A stretch of 64,000 bases of DNA. Source: Gramella sp. Hel_I_59 (GTDB lineage Bacteria; Bacteroidota; Bacteroidia; Flavobacteriales; Flavobacteriaceae). The number at the start of each line of letters is the position of its first letter. The stretch's first letter is position 1. The notes beneath the pieces were generated by a model. The model was given only the letters and a program-made list of their open reading frames with translations. It was not told where the DNA came from and did no database searches. Location of the stretch: the NCBI RefSeq assembly GCF_006714895.1, contig NZ_VFME01000001.1:1984001-2048000 (forward strand), read 5' to 3'. The position numbers were made by a program, and so were the translations under genes. Below, piece after piece: positions 44,190 through 52,263 of this stretch.

Positions 44190-44702
44190 CTAATTGCTGT
44201 TTTTAGATGAAGCTTCGGTATTTCTGTCTTTTAACTCTTCCACTACTTTATAAATGTTGGCATAAGCTCCACAGCGACAAATATTTCCACTCATGAGATC
44301 TCGTAATTCCGCAGGATCGCTTCCTTTATTCATATTCAGCAGTCCAATGGTAGAGCATATCTGCCCGGGTGTGCAATAGCCGCACTGGAATGCATCATGT
44401 TTGATAAAAGCTTCCTGCACTGGATGCAATTCATCGCCATTCGCTAATCCTTCTACAGTGACAATTTCTTTACCTGTTTGCATTGCGGCGAGGGTCAGGC
44501 AGGAATTAATATGTTTTCCGTCTACAAGCACTGTGCAGGCTCCACATTGACCATGATCACAGCCTTTCTTAGTTCCTGTAAGCTGTAAATGTTCCCGCAA
44601 GGCATCAACAAGAGTTGTCCATGCAGAAACTTTCATACTAACATCTCGTCCATTAATATTTAATACCAAATCTTCGGTATCAGGATGTTGTTTAATTTCC
44701 AT
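44190..44702 (-). CDS. 2Fe-2S subunit of the PaoA-type oxidoreductase
   Basis: This 170-residue iron-sulfur subunit has a plant-type 2Fe-2S cluster in KGCDHGQCGACTVLVDG, and a second cluster in FQCGYCTPGQICS with NICRCGAYANI. E. coli PaoA carries a Tat signal and is periplasmic; here the protein starts MEIKQHPDTEDL with no twin-arginine motif or hydrophobic stretch, so the complex is likely cytoplasmic. It is the first gene of the operon. Substrate specificity cannot be stated; aromatic aldehydes are typical for Pao-like enzymes. Confidence 0.94.
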   Translation of the reverse strand: MEIKQHPDTEDLVLNINGRDVSMKVSAWTTLVDALREHLQLTGTKKGCDHGQCGACTVLVDGKHINSCLTLAAMQTGKEIVTVEGLANGDELHPVQEAFIKHDAFQCGYCTPGQICSTIGLLNMNKGSDPAELRDLMSGNICRCGAYANIYKVVEELKDRNTEASSKNSN

Positions 44703-45058
44703 TTTGTATGGTTTTGGTTGGTGATTGGATTCTATTATTTATTAGAACACCTCTTAAAGCTAGATAATAATTTGATCAGAATTATTTATATCACTCATCT
44801 TAATATTTTTTTATGATTTTTGTTTAATCATTAAGTTGATCATAAGTTATTAGTTTTATGCATTTTACGTCTACCTTTTAAGTTATTCTCATTTCATTCA
44901 AATTAGAAATATATTGCTCAAATTTTAATTGTTATAGTTGTTGTAAAATCAAATCTCATATCCAATTTTGAGTTTTATTTGCTCAAAAAATTGTGATAAT
45001 AAAAGCATCTAATTTTGCCGGATACATCGAGCCTGTGGCAGCAGCTTCCGAAGATTTC
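44703..45058. other. Intergenic region between the paoA-like and terC genes
   Basis: This AT-rich spacer of about 356 bp contains the two divergent promoters. On the plus strand TAATTTTG (45010-45017) is the -7 box proposed for terC. I found no exact TAnnTTTG box for the paoA-like gene on the minus strand, so its promoter may be non-consensus or controlled by an unrecognised regulator. No ORF, tRNA or repeat is seen, apart from several runs of A or T. Confidence 0.6.
45010..45017 (+). promoter_or_regulatory. Possible -7 box for terC
   Basis: TAATTTTG matches TAnnTTTG. It lies 41 bp upstream of the ATG at 45059 and downstream of an in-frame GTG at 44993. This supports the later start. A TTG 16 bp upstream could be a -33 element with shorter than usual spacing. 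Confidence 0.4.
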
Positions 45059-45985
45059 ATGGTAGATCCATGGGTATGGATAGCCTTTTCTGCCTTTATC
45101 ATCCTTCTTCTCATCGTAGACTTAAAACTGGTGATGAGAAAACCTCATAAGATAAATACTAAGGAAGCTGCGTGGTATAGTGCCGGCTGGATAAGCCTGG
45201 GGCTTCTATTTACAGCTGTGATCTATTGGTGGCAGGGTTCTCTCGCCGCAGGAGAATATCTCGCTGGGTATTTGATCGAGAAATCTCTGTCTATGGATAA
45301 TGTGTTCTTATGGGCTGTACTCTTTAGCTATTTTAAAGTACCGAAGGAATTTCAGCATAAAGTTTTGTTCTGGGGAATATTCGGCGCCCTTGTTCTAAGA
45401 GTCATTTTTATTTTCGGCGGAATTGCCCTGATCGAAAATGTACATTGGATCATATATGTATTCGGCGCATTTTTACTGTATACCGCTTATAAGATCTTTA
45501 AAAGCGATATTTCTGAAGCCAATCCTGATAACAATAGGATTTTCAAATGGGTACGAAAAGTGATACCTCAAACTGAAGGTTACAGGGAAGACAACTTTTT
45601 TGTAAGAGAAAATGGTAAGAAGATTGCCACTCCTCTATTAACCGTTTTGATCATCATAGAACTAACCGATATAATCTTTGCGGTGGATTCTATCCCGGCA
45701 ATATTAGCGGTAAGCAGGAATGAATTTATAATCATAAGCTCAAATGCATTTGCCATTCTGGGTCTTCGTGCTTTGTATTTTTTACTGGCAGATATGAAAG
45801 ACAGGTTTATTTACTTAAATGAAGGTCTGGGAATTATACTGGCTTTCGTGGGAATAAAATTCCTGGTAAGTGATCTTTACGAAATACCAATCTGGATTTC
45901 TCTTTGTTTTATAGCTTTAATTTTAATAGGTTCGATATTATTATCTCTACGACAAACTTCTAAGACCGAATTAGAAAAAACTTAG
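45059..45985 (+). CDS. TerC-family integral membrane protein
   Basis: This 308-residue protein uses the ATG at 45059; a GTG at 44993 would add 22 residues. It has seven to eight hydrophobic segments and the TerC hallmarks LIVDLKLVMRK near the start, LIEKSLSMDNVFLWAVLFSYF, ELTDIIFAVDSIPAILAVSRN and LVLRVIFIFGGIAL. The acidic TM residues in DSIP and DNVF are thought to bind metal, and TerC proteins support Mn export or metalation of exoenzymes. It is close to the aldo/keto reductase gene, which starts 4 bp after its stop, so both are probably one transcript. Confidence 0.92.
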   Translation: MVDPWVWIAFSAFIILLLIVDLKLVMRKPHKINTKEAAWYSAGWISLGLLFTAVIYWWQGSLAAGEYLAGYLIEKSLSMDNVFLWAVLFSYFKVPKEFQHKVLFWGIFGALVLRVIFIFGGIALIENVHWIIYVFGAFLLYTAYKIFKSDISEANPDNNRIFKWVRKVIPQTEGYREDNFFVRENGKKIATPLLTVLIIIELTDIIFAVDSIPAILAVSRNEFIIISSNAFAILGLRALYFLLADMKDRFIYLNEGLGIILAFVGIKFLVSDLYEIPIWISLCFIALILIGSILLSLRQTSKTELEKT

Positions 45986-45989
45986 CATT

Positions 45990-46943
45990 ATGAAAAGACT
46001 AAAATTAGGAAATACAGAATTATATACTCCTCCTATTGTTTTCGGCGGAAATGTATTCGGGTGGACGATCGATGAAAAAGAATCTTTCAGAATGATGGAT
46101 CAACTGCTAGATATGGGATTTGACTTTATTGATTCTGCAGATGTTTATTCCAGATGGGCTAGAGGAAATTCTGGTGGTGAATCTGAAAGTATTATGGGAA
46201 AATACATGAAGTCCAGAGGTAACCGTCATAAAATGACCATTACCACCAAAGTAGGCTCCAGTATGCAACAAGGTGGCGACAAGGATATTTCTAAAACACA
46301 TATTCTTAATGCAGTAGAAGATAGCTTAAGAAGATTGCAAACAGATCATATAGACCTTTATTTCACCCATTGGGATGACAATACAACTCCCGTTGAAGAA
46401 ACCCTTGGTGCCTATCAGAAATTAATTGAGCAGGGAAAGGTGAGATATATTGGAGCTTCAAATTTAAGTCCTGAAAGATTACAGGAGTCTATAGATGCTT
46501 CAAAAAATGACGATTTACCAAAGTATCAGGTTTTCCAGCCGGAATATAGCTTGATGCAACGAAACAAGTTCGAAGGGAAAATTCAGGAAATCTGCCAGGA
46601 AAACGATCTTGGAGTTACCTCCTACTTTAGCTTAGCCAGCGGATTTCTTTCTGGAAAATACCAAAGTATCGAAGATATAAAAGGCAGTGATCGCGAACAG
46701 TTCCTTGGAGATTATTTCGACGATCGTGGTAAAAAAGTGCTCAACGCACTTAAAGATATATCAGACCATCATAATATTTCCCAGGCAGGAATTGCTTTGA
46801 GGTGGATCATGCAACGCCCAGGCATTACTGCTCCAATTGCAAGTGCAACCAAAGCTGAGCATCTAAAGAGTTTCGAAGAAGCTGTCAACATGGAACTTAC
46901 CAAAGAAGAAATGGCAAATTTAAATGCGGCAAGCAACCATTAA
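45990..46943 (+). CDS. Aldo/keto reductase
   Basis: This 317-residue NADPH-dependent (beta/alpha)8 barrel reductase has the catalytic tetrad residues visible in DSADVYSRW (Asp/Tyr, near 47-55), lysine in MTITTKVGS and histidine in DLYFTHWD. The C-terminal SATKAEHLKSFEEAV motif binds cofactor. It belongs to the AKR group that includes YajO-like and Gfo-type oxidoreductases acting on sugar or other carbonyls. The substrate is unknown. It is linked to terC by 4 bp and ends one base before the convergent hisS gene. Confidence 0.93.
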   Translation: MKRLKLGNTELYTPPIVFGGNVFGWTIDEKESFRMMDQLLDMGFDFIDSADVYSRWARGNSGGESESIMGKYMKSRGNRHKMTITTKVGSSMQQGGDKDISKTHILNAVEDSLRRLQTDHIDLYFTHWDDNTTPVEETLGAYQKLIEQGKVRYIGASNLSPERLQESIDASKNDDLPKYQVFQPEYSLMQRNKFEGKIQEICQENDLGVTSYFSLASGFLSGKYQSIEDIKGSDREQFLGDYFDDRGKKVLNALKDISDHHNISQAGIALRWIMQRPGITAPIASATKAEHLKSFEEAVNMELTKEEMANLNAASNH

Positions 46944-46944
46944 T

Positions 46945-48315
46945 TTATGAAAGTTTAGAGATAAGATCTTCCAGACGAAGTGTATCCTGCTCACCAGATT
47001 TCATATGCTTTAGTGTAAAGGTCTGCTTCTCAATTTCCTCTTCTCCAGCAAGTATTACAAATGGAATATCTCGTTTATCGGCATATTTCATTTGTTTACC
47101 CATTTTGGAACTGTCCGGATAAAGTTCAGCAGTAATTCCGGAGTTTCTTAAAGAACGGATGGACTTCATGGCATATAGGGATTCCTTATCTCCAAAATTT
47201 ATAAAAAGCACTTTGGTATTCTCCCGTACAGTTTCAGGAAACAGATCCAATTCTTCAAGTACAAGATATATTCTATCCAGACCAAAGGAAATTCCCATTC
47301 CGCTCATATTCTTCAAACCAAAAATTCCGGTAAGATCGTCATACCTTCCTCCTCCACCAATGCTTCCCATCTTCACTTTTTCGGGAGCAGCAACCTCAAA
47401 AATAGCTCCGGTGTAGTAGTTGAGTCCGCGTGCCAGAGTCACATCAAGGTCGAGAGTAGCGGTTTTCAAAGGCATTTCAGCTACAGCATTCTGAATGAAT
47501 TGTAATTCTTCGATACCTTTCATCCCGTTTTCTGAACTTTCCAGAATAGATTGTAATCCTGAGATCTTTTCAGCAAAAGAACCTTTAAGATCAAAAATTG
47601 GAGAAATTTTTTCTATAGCCTTTTCAGAAATACCTTTTTCCAGCATTTCTTTTCGTACTCCAGCTTCACCAATCTTATCAAGTTTATCCAGCGCTACAGT
47701 AAAATCTATAAGTCGATCCTGTTCTCCAATAACTTCAGCAAAACCAGATAAGATTTTTCTATTATTGATCTTGATCGTTACATCTTCCAGACCTAATTGT
47801 GTAAATACCGAATCATACAATTGTATGAATTCCACTTCCTGCCATAGACTATCACTTCCCACCACATCTGCATCACATTGGAAAAACTCTCTGAACCTTC
47901 CTTTTTGAGGACGATCTGCTCTCCAAACGGGTTGTATCTGGTAACGTTTAAAAGGGAACTCGATCTCATTTTGATGTTGTACCACGTACCTGGCAAAAGG
48001 AACCGTAAGATCATACCTTAGTGCTTTCTCACTTATAGAGGAAGTTAATGCTGTACTATCCTTCAATTCCAGAGCTTTCGCATCAGCTTTTTTAAGATAA
48101 TCACCTGAATTAAGAATTTTGAATATCAGGCGATCTCCTTCTTCACCATATTTCCCCATTAGAGTCGAAGAGTTCTCAAAACTAGGAGTTTCGATAGGTT
48201 GAAAACCAAAACTTTTAAATTGAGTTTTGATGATATCGAAAATGTAGTTTCTTTTTGCTACTTCTTCCGGAGAAAAATCTCTGGTACCTTTTGGAATTGA
48301 CGGTTTTTGTGCCAT
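46945..48315 (-). CDS. hisS: Histidyl-tRNA synthetase
   Basis: This 456-residue class II aminoacyl-tRNA synthetase has motif 1 around [20 protein letters not shown], the histidine-binding [12 protein letters not shown], motif 2 in [29 protein letters not shown], and motif 3 [14 protein letters not shown]. The C-terminal anticodon domain follows. Length and motifs are normal, so the gene appears functional. It converges with the aldo/keto reductase gene with a one-base gap and no evident terminator. A near-consensus -7 box (GATATTTG) lies upstream. Confidence 0.97.
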   Translation of the reverse strand: MAQKPSIPKGTRDFSPEEVAKRNYIFDIIKTQFKSFGFQPIETPSFENSSTLMGKYGEEGDRLIFKILNSGDYLKKADAKALELKDSTALTSSISEKALRYDLTVPFARYVVQHQNEIEFPFKRYQIQPVWRADRPQKGRFREFFQCDADVVGSDSLWQEVEFIQLYDSVFTQLGLEDVTIKINNRKILSGFAEVIGEQDRLIDFTVALDKLDKIGEAGVRKEMLEKGISEKAIEKISPIFDLKGSFAEKISGLQSILESSENGMKGIEELQFIQNAVAEMPLKTATLDLDVTLARGLNYYTGAIFEVAAPEKVKMGSIGGGGRYDDLTGIFGLKNMSGMGISFGLDRIYLVLEELDLFPETVRENTKVLFINFGDKESLYAMKSIRSLRNSGITAELYPDSSKMGKQMKYADKRDIPFVILAGEEEIEKQTFTLKHMKSGEQDTLRLEDLISKLS

Positions 48316-48450
48316 AAAGTTCTAAGCTGAAATATGATTTTTAAAGGACTGCAAATATCTTAATTTTTGAGTGAACCCAAACAAATTTGATATTTTAAGT
48401 AACAATCCTATCATTTTATAGTCTAATCGTTAAGATCGAAAAGTTAGCCC

Positions 48451-49686
48451 ATGTTTTCACTCCTGCGGGAAAATATTAGAATTGCTCTAAGTTCCATAAG
48501 AAATCAGTCACTAAGAACTGTATTAACCGTTCTCATCATCGCTATAGGTATCACAGCATTGGTTGGGATCCTTAGTGCTGTAGCCGCACTGGAAAACACT
48601 ATAAGTCAGGATTTTGCTTCAATGGGCGCAAATACTTTTAACCTGCAACGTTACGAATTCAGAGAGCGAATAAGCAACGAGGACCGGAAGGTAAATCCTA
48701 CAATTAGCTATAGGGAAGTGACCGAGTTTAAGGAGAAATTTCAGTTTCCATTTACTGAAACCGCTATATCATTTACGGGGACAGGATCTGCAGAAATCAA
48801 ATATCAGAATGAAAAAACAGATCCGGATATCTCAGTTCTCGGGGTAAACGAATATTATTTAGAGAACTCCGGACTTGAAGTTGAAGAAGGAAGAGAGTTC
48901 AACATCTTCGATATTAACAATAATAATAATGTTGCGGTGATTGGTGCCGACTATAAAGACGGAATTTTCAATGGAATGGATCCCGTTAATAAAACTATTA
49001 GTATTCGTGGGGCGAAATTCAGAGTTATTGGAATTCTGGAAAGTAAAGGAAGTACCTTCGGAAACAACCAGGATCTAAGAGTTTTTATCCCTATTCAACA
49101 TGCTCGCTCGATCTTTTCTCAGCCAAATATCAATTATAGCTTAAGCGTAAAGGTGGACGACAAGGAAGTGCTGGAATCGGCAATGGATGAAGCTATTATT
49201 ACCTTCAGAAATATTCGTGGGTTAAACCCAAAAGAAGATAACAACTTTGGGATTGAAAGAAGCGATGATCTTATTAATCGAATTCTTCAAATAACTGGCG
49301 CTTTGAATATCGCCGCCTGGATCATTTCAATCATTACCATATTTGGTTCATCTATCGCCTTGATGAACATCATGCTGGTAAGTGTCACCGAGAGAACACG
49401 TGAAATTGGAGTTAGAAAAGCACTAGGTGCTAAGAAAAATACTATTGCAATGCAGTTCTTCCTGGAAACTTTGGTGATTGGTCAGCTTGGTGGTCTACTC
49501 GGTATATTGCTAGGAATTCTTATTGGCTGGGCCGTATCGTCTTCCCTGGATTTCGATTTCACCACACCATGGAAAGCCATGTTATGGGCTACCGGGATTA
49601 CCATATTCGTAGCCATACTTGCAGGGAGTTATCCTGCTGCTAAAGCTGCAAAACAGGATCCAATAGAATCACTTAGATACGAATAG
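48451..49686 (+). CDS. MacB-type ABC transporter permease
   Basis: This 411-residue permease has an N-terminal TM (LRTVLTVLIIAIGITALVGI near 22-41), a large MacB-PCD periplasmic domain (about 50-265) and three C-terminal TM segments (IISIITIFGSSIALMNIM; GLLGILLGILIGWAV; AMLWATGITIFVAILA). The FtsX motif SVTERTREIGVRKALGAKK is at residue about 310. The end SYPAAKAAKQDPIESLRYE is typical. It probably works with a separate ATPase, possibly the LolD-type protein at 21344, although that is distant. It converges with the DUF6495-like gene. Confidence 0.93.
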   Translation: MFSLLRENIRIALSSIRNQSLRTVLTVLIIAIGITALVGILSAVAALENTISQDFASMGANTFNLQRYEFRERISNEDRKVNPTISYREVTEFKEKFQFPFTETAISFTGTGSAEIKYQNEKTDPDISVLGVNEYYLENSGLEVEEGREFNIFDINNNNNVAVIGADYKDGIFNGMDPVNKTISIRGAKFRVIGILESKGSTFGNNQDLRVFIPIQHARSIFSQPNINYSLSVKVDDKEVLESAMDEAIITFRNIRGLNPKEDNNFGIERSDDLINRILQITGALNIAAWIISIITIFGSSIALMNIMLVSVTERTREIGVRKALGAKKNTIAMQFFLETLVIGQLGGLLGILLGILIGWAVSSSLDFDFTTPWKAMLWATGITIFVAILAGSYPAAKAAKQDPIESLRYE

Positions 49687-49688
49687 TT

Positions 49689-50168
49689 CTAAGCATCTTT
49701 GTCTACGATATCCTTAAAGTAAGCATATAATTCACCTTTTGTGATATTTGCTCCCTGTTTGATCAAAGCAAAAATATCCTTGTTTCTGTCCTCACTAAGA
49801 GCTTTTGAAGAGGTATAAATATTCACCATCTCATTCATAAGATTGGTTTGTAACCATTGGTAACCTTCCCGGGTTGTAATATCTACAGATTCATTATCTA
49901 CCTTAATCGCGATGAGATTGATAGTCACTTCAGAAATATAAAAAAGGAAGACCTGGTTTGGAGAAAAATGCTCCAGGTATTCGACTTTATTCAGGACTCC
50001 TTCCCATACAAGATCGCTGAACAGATCCATTTCATCTTCAGCAACCTTAGGCTGTTCTTTTTTGATCTTATCCCATTCCTCACCGGTGATGGACTGAGTT
50101 GCCAGAAAGTTTATGAACTCCTGGTGCATCTCTTCAAATTGTTCTTTAGTTAATCGAGCGTATTTCAT
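49689..50168 (-). CDS. DUF6495-like protein
   Basis: This 159-residue soluble acidic protein has no signal peptide. Its opening MKYARLTKEQFEEMHQEFINFL and the AEDEMDLFSDLVWEGVL stretch match a flavobacterial family I know as DUF6495, often found between an ABC permease and rplI. There is no catalytic motif. It lies 63 bp downstream of rplI, after a terminator, so it may have its own promoter or be read through. It ends 2 bp from the convergent permease gene. Confidence 0.85.
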   Translation of the reverse strand: MKYARLTKEQFEEMHQEFINFLATQSITGEEWDKIKKEQPKVAEDEMDLFSDLVWEGVLNKVEYLEHFSPNQVFLFYISEVTINLIAIKVDNESVDITTREGYQWLQTNLMNEMVNIYTSSKALSEDRNKDIFALIKQGANITKGELYAYFKDIVDKDA

Positions 50169-50183
50169 TTTTTTAAAAATAAG

Positions 50184-50213
50184 AAAAGCCCACTCATAAA
50201 TGAGCGGGCTTTT
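50184..50213 (-). terminator. Terminator of the rpsF-rpsR-rplI operon
   Basis: A stem AAAAGCCC / GGGCTTTT (50184-50191 and 50206-50213) extends through a CTCAT/ATGAG inner stem with one mismatch. A T-run follows on the minus strand. It is placed between rplI and the next gene on the same strand. Confidence 0.85.
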
Positions 50214-50231
50214 TGCTATAAAATTATAATA

Positions 50232-50681
50232 TTAAGCTTCCCCTACAACGTCAAAACTTAGGTTTGAAACTACTTCACGATGAAAACGCAAAGTTGCATC
50301 ATACTGTCCTAAACGCTTGATGTTTCCACCGGCGATGTTAATAAATTTTTTCTCAATTTCTACACCTACCTTAGCAAGAGCATCAGCTAAATCACCGTTA
50401 GTGATAGAACCAAACAACTTGTCACCAGCTCCTGCCTTAGCAGTCATCTTGATCTCAATGTTATTAAGTTTCTCAGCTTGTTTCTTAGCTTCGTCAATGT
50501 GCTTTTGTTCCTTATAGGCACGCTGCTTTAAAGTTTCAGATAAAACTTTTCTTGCAGAAGGAGTTGCCAGTTCAGCGTATCCATGAGGTATAAGATAATT
50601 TCTACCGTAACCGTTTTTAACAGCCACAACATCATCTTTAAAACCTAGATTGTCTACGTCTTTTTTAAGTATTACATCCAT
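50232..50681 (-). CDS. rplI: 50S ribosomal protein L9
   Basis: This 149-residue protein binds 23S rRNA near the L1 stalk. The N-terminal domain MDVILKKDVDNLGFKDDVVAVKNGYGRNYLIPHGYA is diagnostic, the long central helix spans about residues 40-75, and the C-terminal domain includes GDKLFGSITNGDLADAL. It is the last gene of the rpsF-rpsR-rplI operon, 12 bp after rpsR. Length is standard. Its terminator at 50184 follows. Confidence 0.98.
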   Translation of the reverse strand: MDVILKKDVDNLGFKDDVVAVKNGYGRNYLIPHGYAELATPSARKVLSETLKQRAYKEQKHIDEAKKQAEKLNNIEIKMTAKAGAGDKLFGSITNGDLADALAKVGVEIEKKFINIAGGNIKRLGQYDATLRFHREVVSNLSFDVVGEA

Positions 50682-50693
50682 AACTGCCTCTTT

Positions 50694-50993
50694 TTATTTT
50701 AATAAATCACCTACGTAAGGCATTAGTGCTAAGTGACGAGCACGCTTTACAGCAGTAGCCACTTTTCTCTGAAACTTCAAAGAAGTACCTGTTAAACGAC
50801 GAGGTAACAATTTACCCTGCTCGTTTACAAACCCCATAAGAAAATCTGGATCTTTGTAATCAACGTACTTAATACCAGATCTTTTGAATCTACAGTATTT
50901 TTTCGCTTTGGTAGTTTCTATATTAAGAGGAGTTAGATACCTGATCTCTCCATCTTTTTTTCCTTTTGCTTGTTGTTCAATAGATGTTGCCAT
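50694..50993 (-). CDS. rpsR: 30S ribosomal protein S18
   Basis: This 99-residue platform protein pairs with S6. The core [24 protein letters not shown] and the C-terminal [31 protein letters not shown] are diagnostic. The N-terminus is extended by about 20 basic residues compared with E. coli, common in Bacteroidota. It contains one cysteine in the KKYCRF motif. It is encoded 2 bp downstream of rpsF and 12 bp upstream of rplI. Confidence 0.98.
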   Translation of the reverse strand: MATSIEQQAKGKKDGEIRYLTPLNIETTKAKKYCRFKRSGIKYVDYKDPDFLMGFVNEQGKLLPRRLTGTSLKFQRKVATAVKRARHLALMPYVGDLLK

Positions 50994-50995
50994 GA

Positions 50996-51334
50996 TTACG
51001 CTTTTTCCTTGTTACGTTTTCTTCTCTTCTCAGCCCAAGCAATTGCATGTTTATCTAACTTTACAGTTAAATAACGCATCATACGCTCTTCTCTTCTGAA
51101 TTCCAACTCTAAAGGTTCGATAACCTCACCTGGAGCTTCGTATTCAAATAAGTGATAAAAACCACTCTTCTTGTGTTGGATTGCATAAGCCAGTTTTCTT
51201 AGGCCCCAATCTTCTTTAGCTACCATCTTAGCCCCTTTAGAAACAAGAAAATCTTCGTATTTCTTAACTGTCTCCTTTATCTGCTCATCAGATAAAACGG
51301 GATTCAAGATGAAAACAGTTTCATAGTTGTTCAT
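50996..51334 (-). CDS. rpsF: 30S ribosomal protein S6
   Basis: This 112-residue platform protein heads the operon with S18 and L9. The fold starts with [30 protein letters not shown], and [22 protein letters not shown] is the conserved middle. The C-terminal tail is basic ([12 protein letters not shown]). A perfect-spacing promoter (TTTG-N19-TATTTTTG) sits upstream on the minus strand, giving a leader of about 25 nt. Confidence 0.98.
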   Translation of the reverse strand: MNNYETVFILNPVLSDEQIKETVKKYEDFLVSKGAKMVAKEDWGLRKLAYAIQHKKSGFYHLFEYEAPGEVIEPLELEFRREERMMRYLTVKLDKHAIAWAEKRRKRNKEKA

Positions 51335-51362
51335 AAAATTCTACTTTAAATTTAATCGGCTG

Positions 51363-51393
51363 CAAAAATAGAATTTATTATTCATATTTCAAA
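51363..51393 (-). promoter_or_regulatory. Promoter of the rpsF operon
   Basis: On the minus strand TTTG (at 51390-51393), a 19-bp spacer and TATTTTTG (at 51363-51370) match both consensus boxes with ideal spacing, about 30 bp upstream of the rpsF ATG. Confidence 0.8.
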
Positions 51394-51497
51394 GCTTATT
51401 ACCCAGGTAAAAATACTATTTTTAACCAGCTAAATTATATGCACCTTGCATTTGTTATATATAATGAGTAATATTGTTAAAGTCTAACCTAATTATC

Positions 51498-52208
51498 GTG
51501 GAAGAAGTTTTACTTAAATGTGCTGTTGTTGATGATTCGAGCCTGCAAAGGTTATCGATCGTTAAATTGATAAAAGACCATCCTAATCTTAACCTGGTTG
51601 CCGAATATAACAATGCTATAGAAACTAAGAATGGCCTGCTGGATACCGAGACAGATCTTATCTTCTTAGATATCGAAATGCCAATTCTTTCAGGTTTTGA
51701 ATTACTCGATAATCTTCCAAATAAACCGCAGATAATATTTGTTACTGGCAAGACCAAGTATGCTTTCAAGGCTTTTGACTATGATGCCGTAGACTATATT
51801 CACAAACCCGTAACTAAAGACCGTTTTAACAACGCCGTGAATAAAGCGGTGAATCTGTATAAACTTAAACACCAGGCTCCAATACAGGAAGACGATGATT
51901 TTATCTTCGTAAAAAGTAATCTCAAGAATCGCAAAGTATTTCTAAACAAGCTGAAGTATATTCAGGCTCTTGGAGATTACGTGAAGTTCGTGACCGAGAA
52001 AGATAATTTTGTAGTTCTCGCAACGATGAAATCTTTTGAAAAAGAACTTCCCAGTGAAAGATTCCTGCGTACTCACAAATCCTATATTGTGAATCTGGAT
52101 AAGATCGAAAGATATAACAGTAAAAATATAGAGATCGATAAAGAATTACTACCGTTAAGCCGACATAAGAAAGCGAATTTGGTAGAAGCACTCAGTGCGA
52201 TACAATAA
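51498..52208 (+). CDS. LytTR-family response regulator
   Basis: This is a 236-residue two-component response regulator from the GTG at 51498; a TTG eight codons upstream is an alternative. The receiver domain has the acidic pocket AVVDDS near residue 10, the phospho-acceptor Asp in LIFLDIEMP and Lys in DYIHKPVTKDRF. The C-terminal LytTR DNA-binding domain holds FLNKLKYIQALGDYVKF and RFLRTHKSYIVNLDKIERY. No kinase is adjacent. The GAF kinases at 22.8-25.3 kb are HisKA-type, and LytTR regulators usually pair with HisKA_3/His_kinase proteins, so a pairing is not supported. It ends at its own terminator. Confidence 0.94.
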   Translation: MEEVLLKCAVVDDSSLQRLSIVKLIKDHPNLNLVAEYNNAIETKNGLLDTETDLIFLDIEMPILSGFELLDNLPNKPQIIFVTGKTKYAFKAFDYDAVDYIHKPVTKDRFNNAVNKAVNLYKLKHQAPIQEDDDFIFVKSNLKNRKVFLNKLKYIQALGDYVKFVTEKDNFVVLATMKSFEKELPSERFLRTHKSYIVNLDKIERYNSKNIEIDKELLPLSRHKKANLVEALSAIQ

Positions 52209-52237
52209 GAAGAACGATCAACACTCCAATAATATAT

Positions 52238-52263
52238 AGCCATCCTAACCGGTGGCTTTTTTT
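52238..52263 (+). terminator. Intrinsic terminator after the LytTR regulator gene
   Basis: A short stem AGCCATC / GGTGGCT (one G-T pair) with loop CTAACC is followed by a run of seven T, 29 bp after the regulator stop. It borders the convergent priA end at 52262. Confidence 0.75.

Noticed and set aside
44993..45058. GTG start for TerC
   Set aside because: It lies upstream of a -7 box; the ATG at 45059 gives the usual TerC N-terminus. The GTG is not fully excluded.
51498..52208. Pairing the LytTR regulator with the GAF kinases
   Set aside because: The genes are 26 kb apart and of kinase and regulator classes that usually do not pair.
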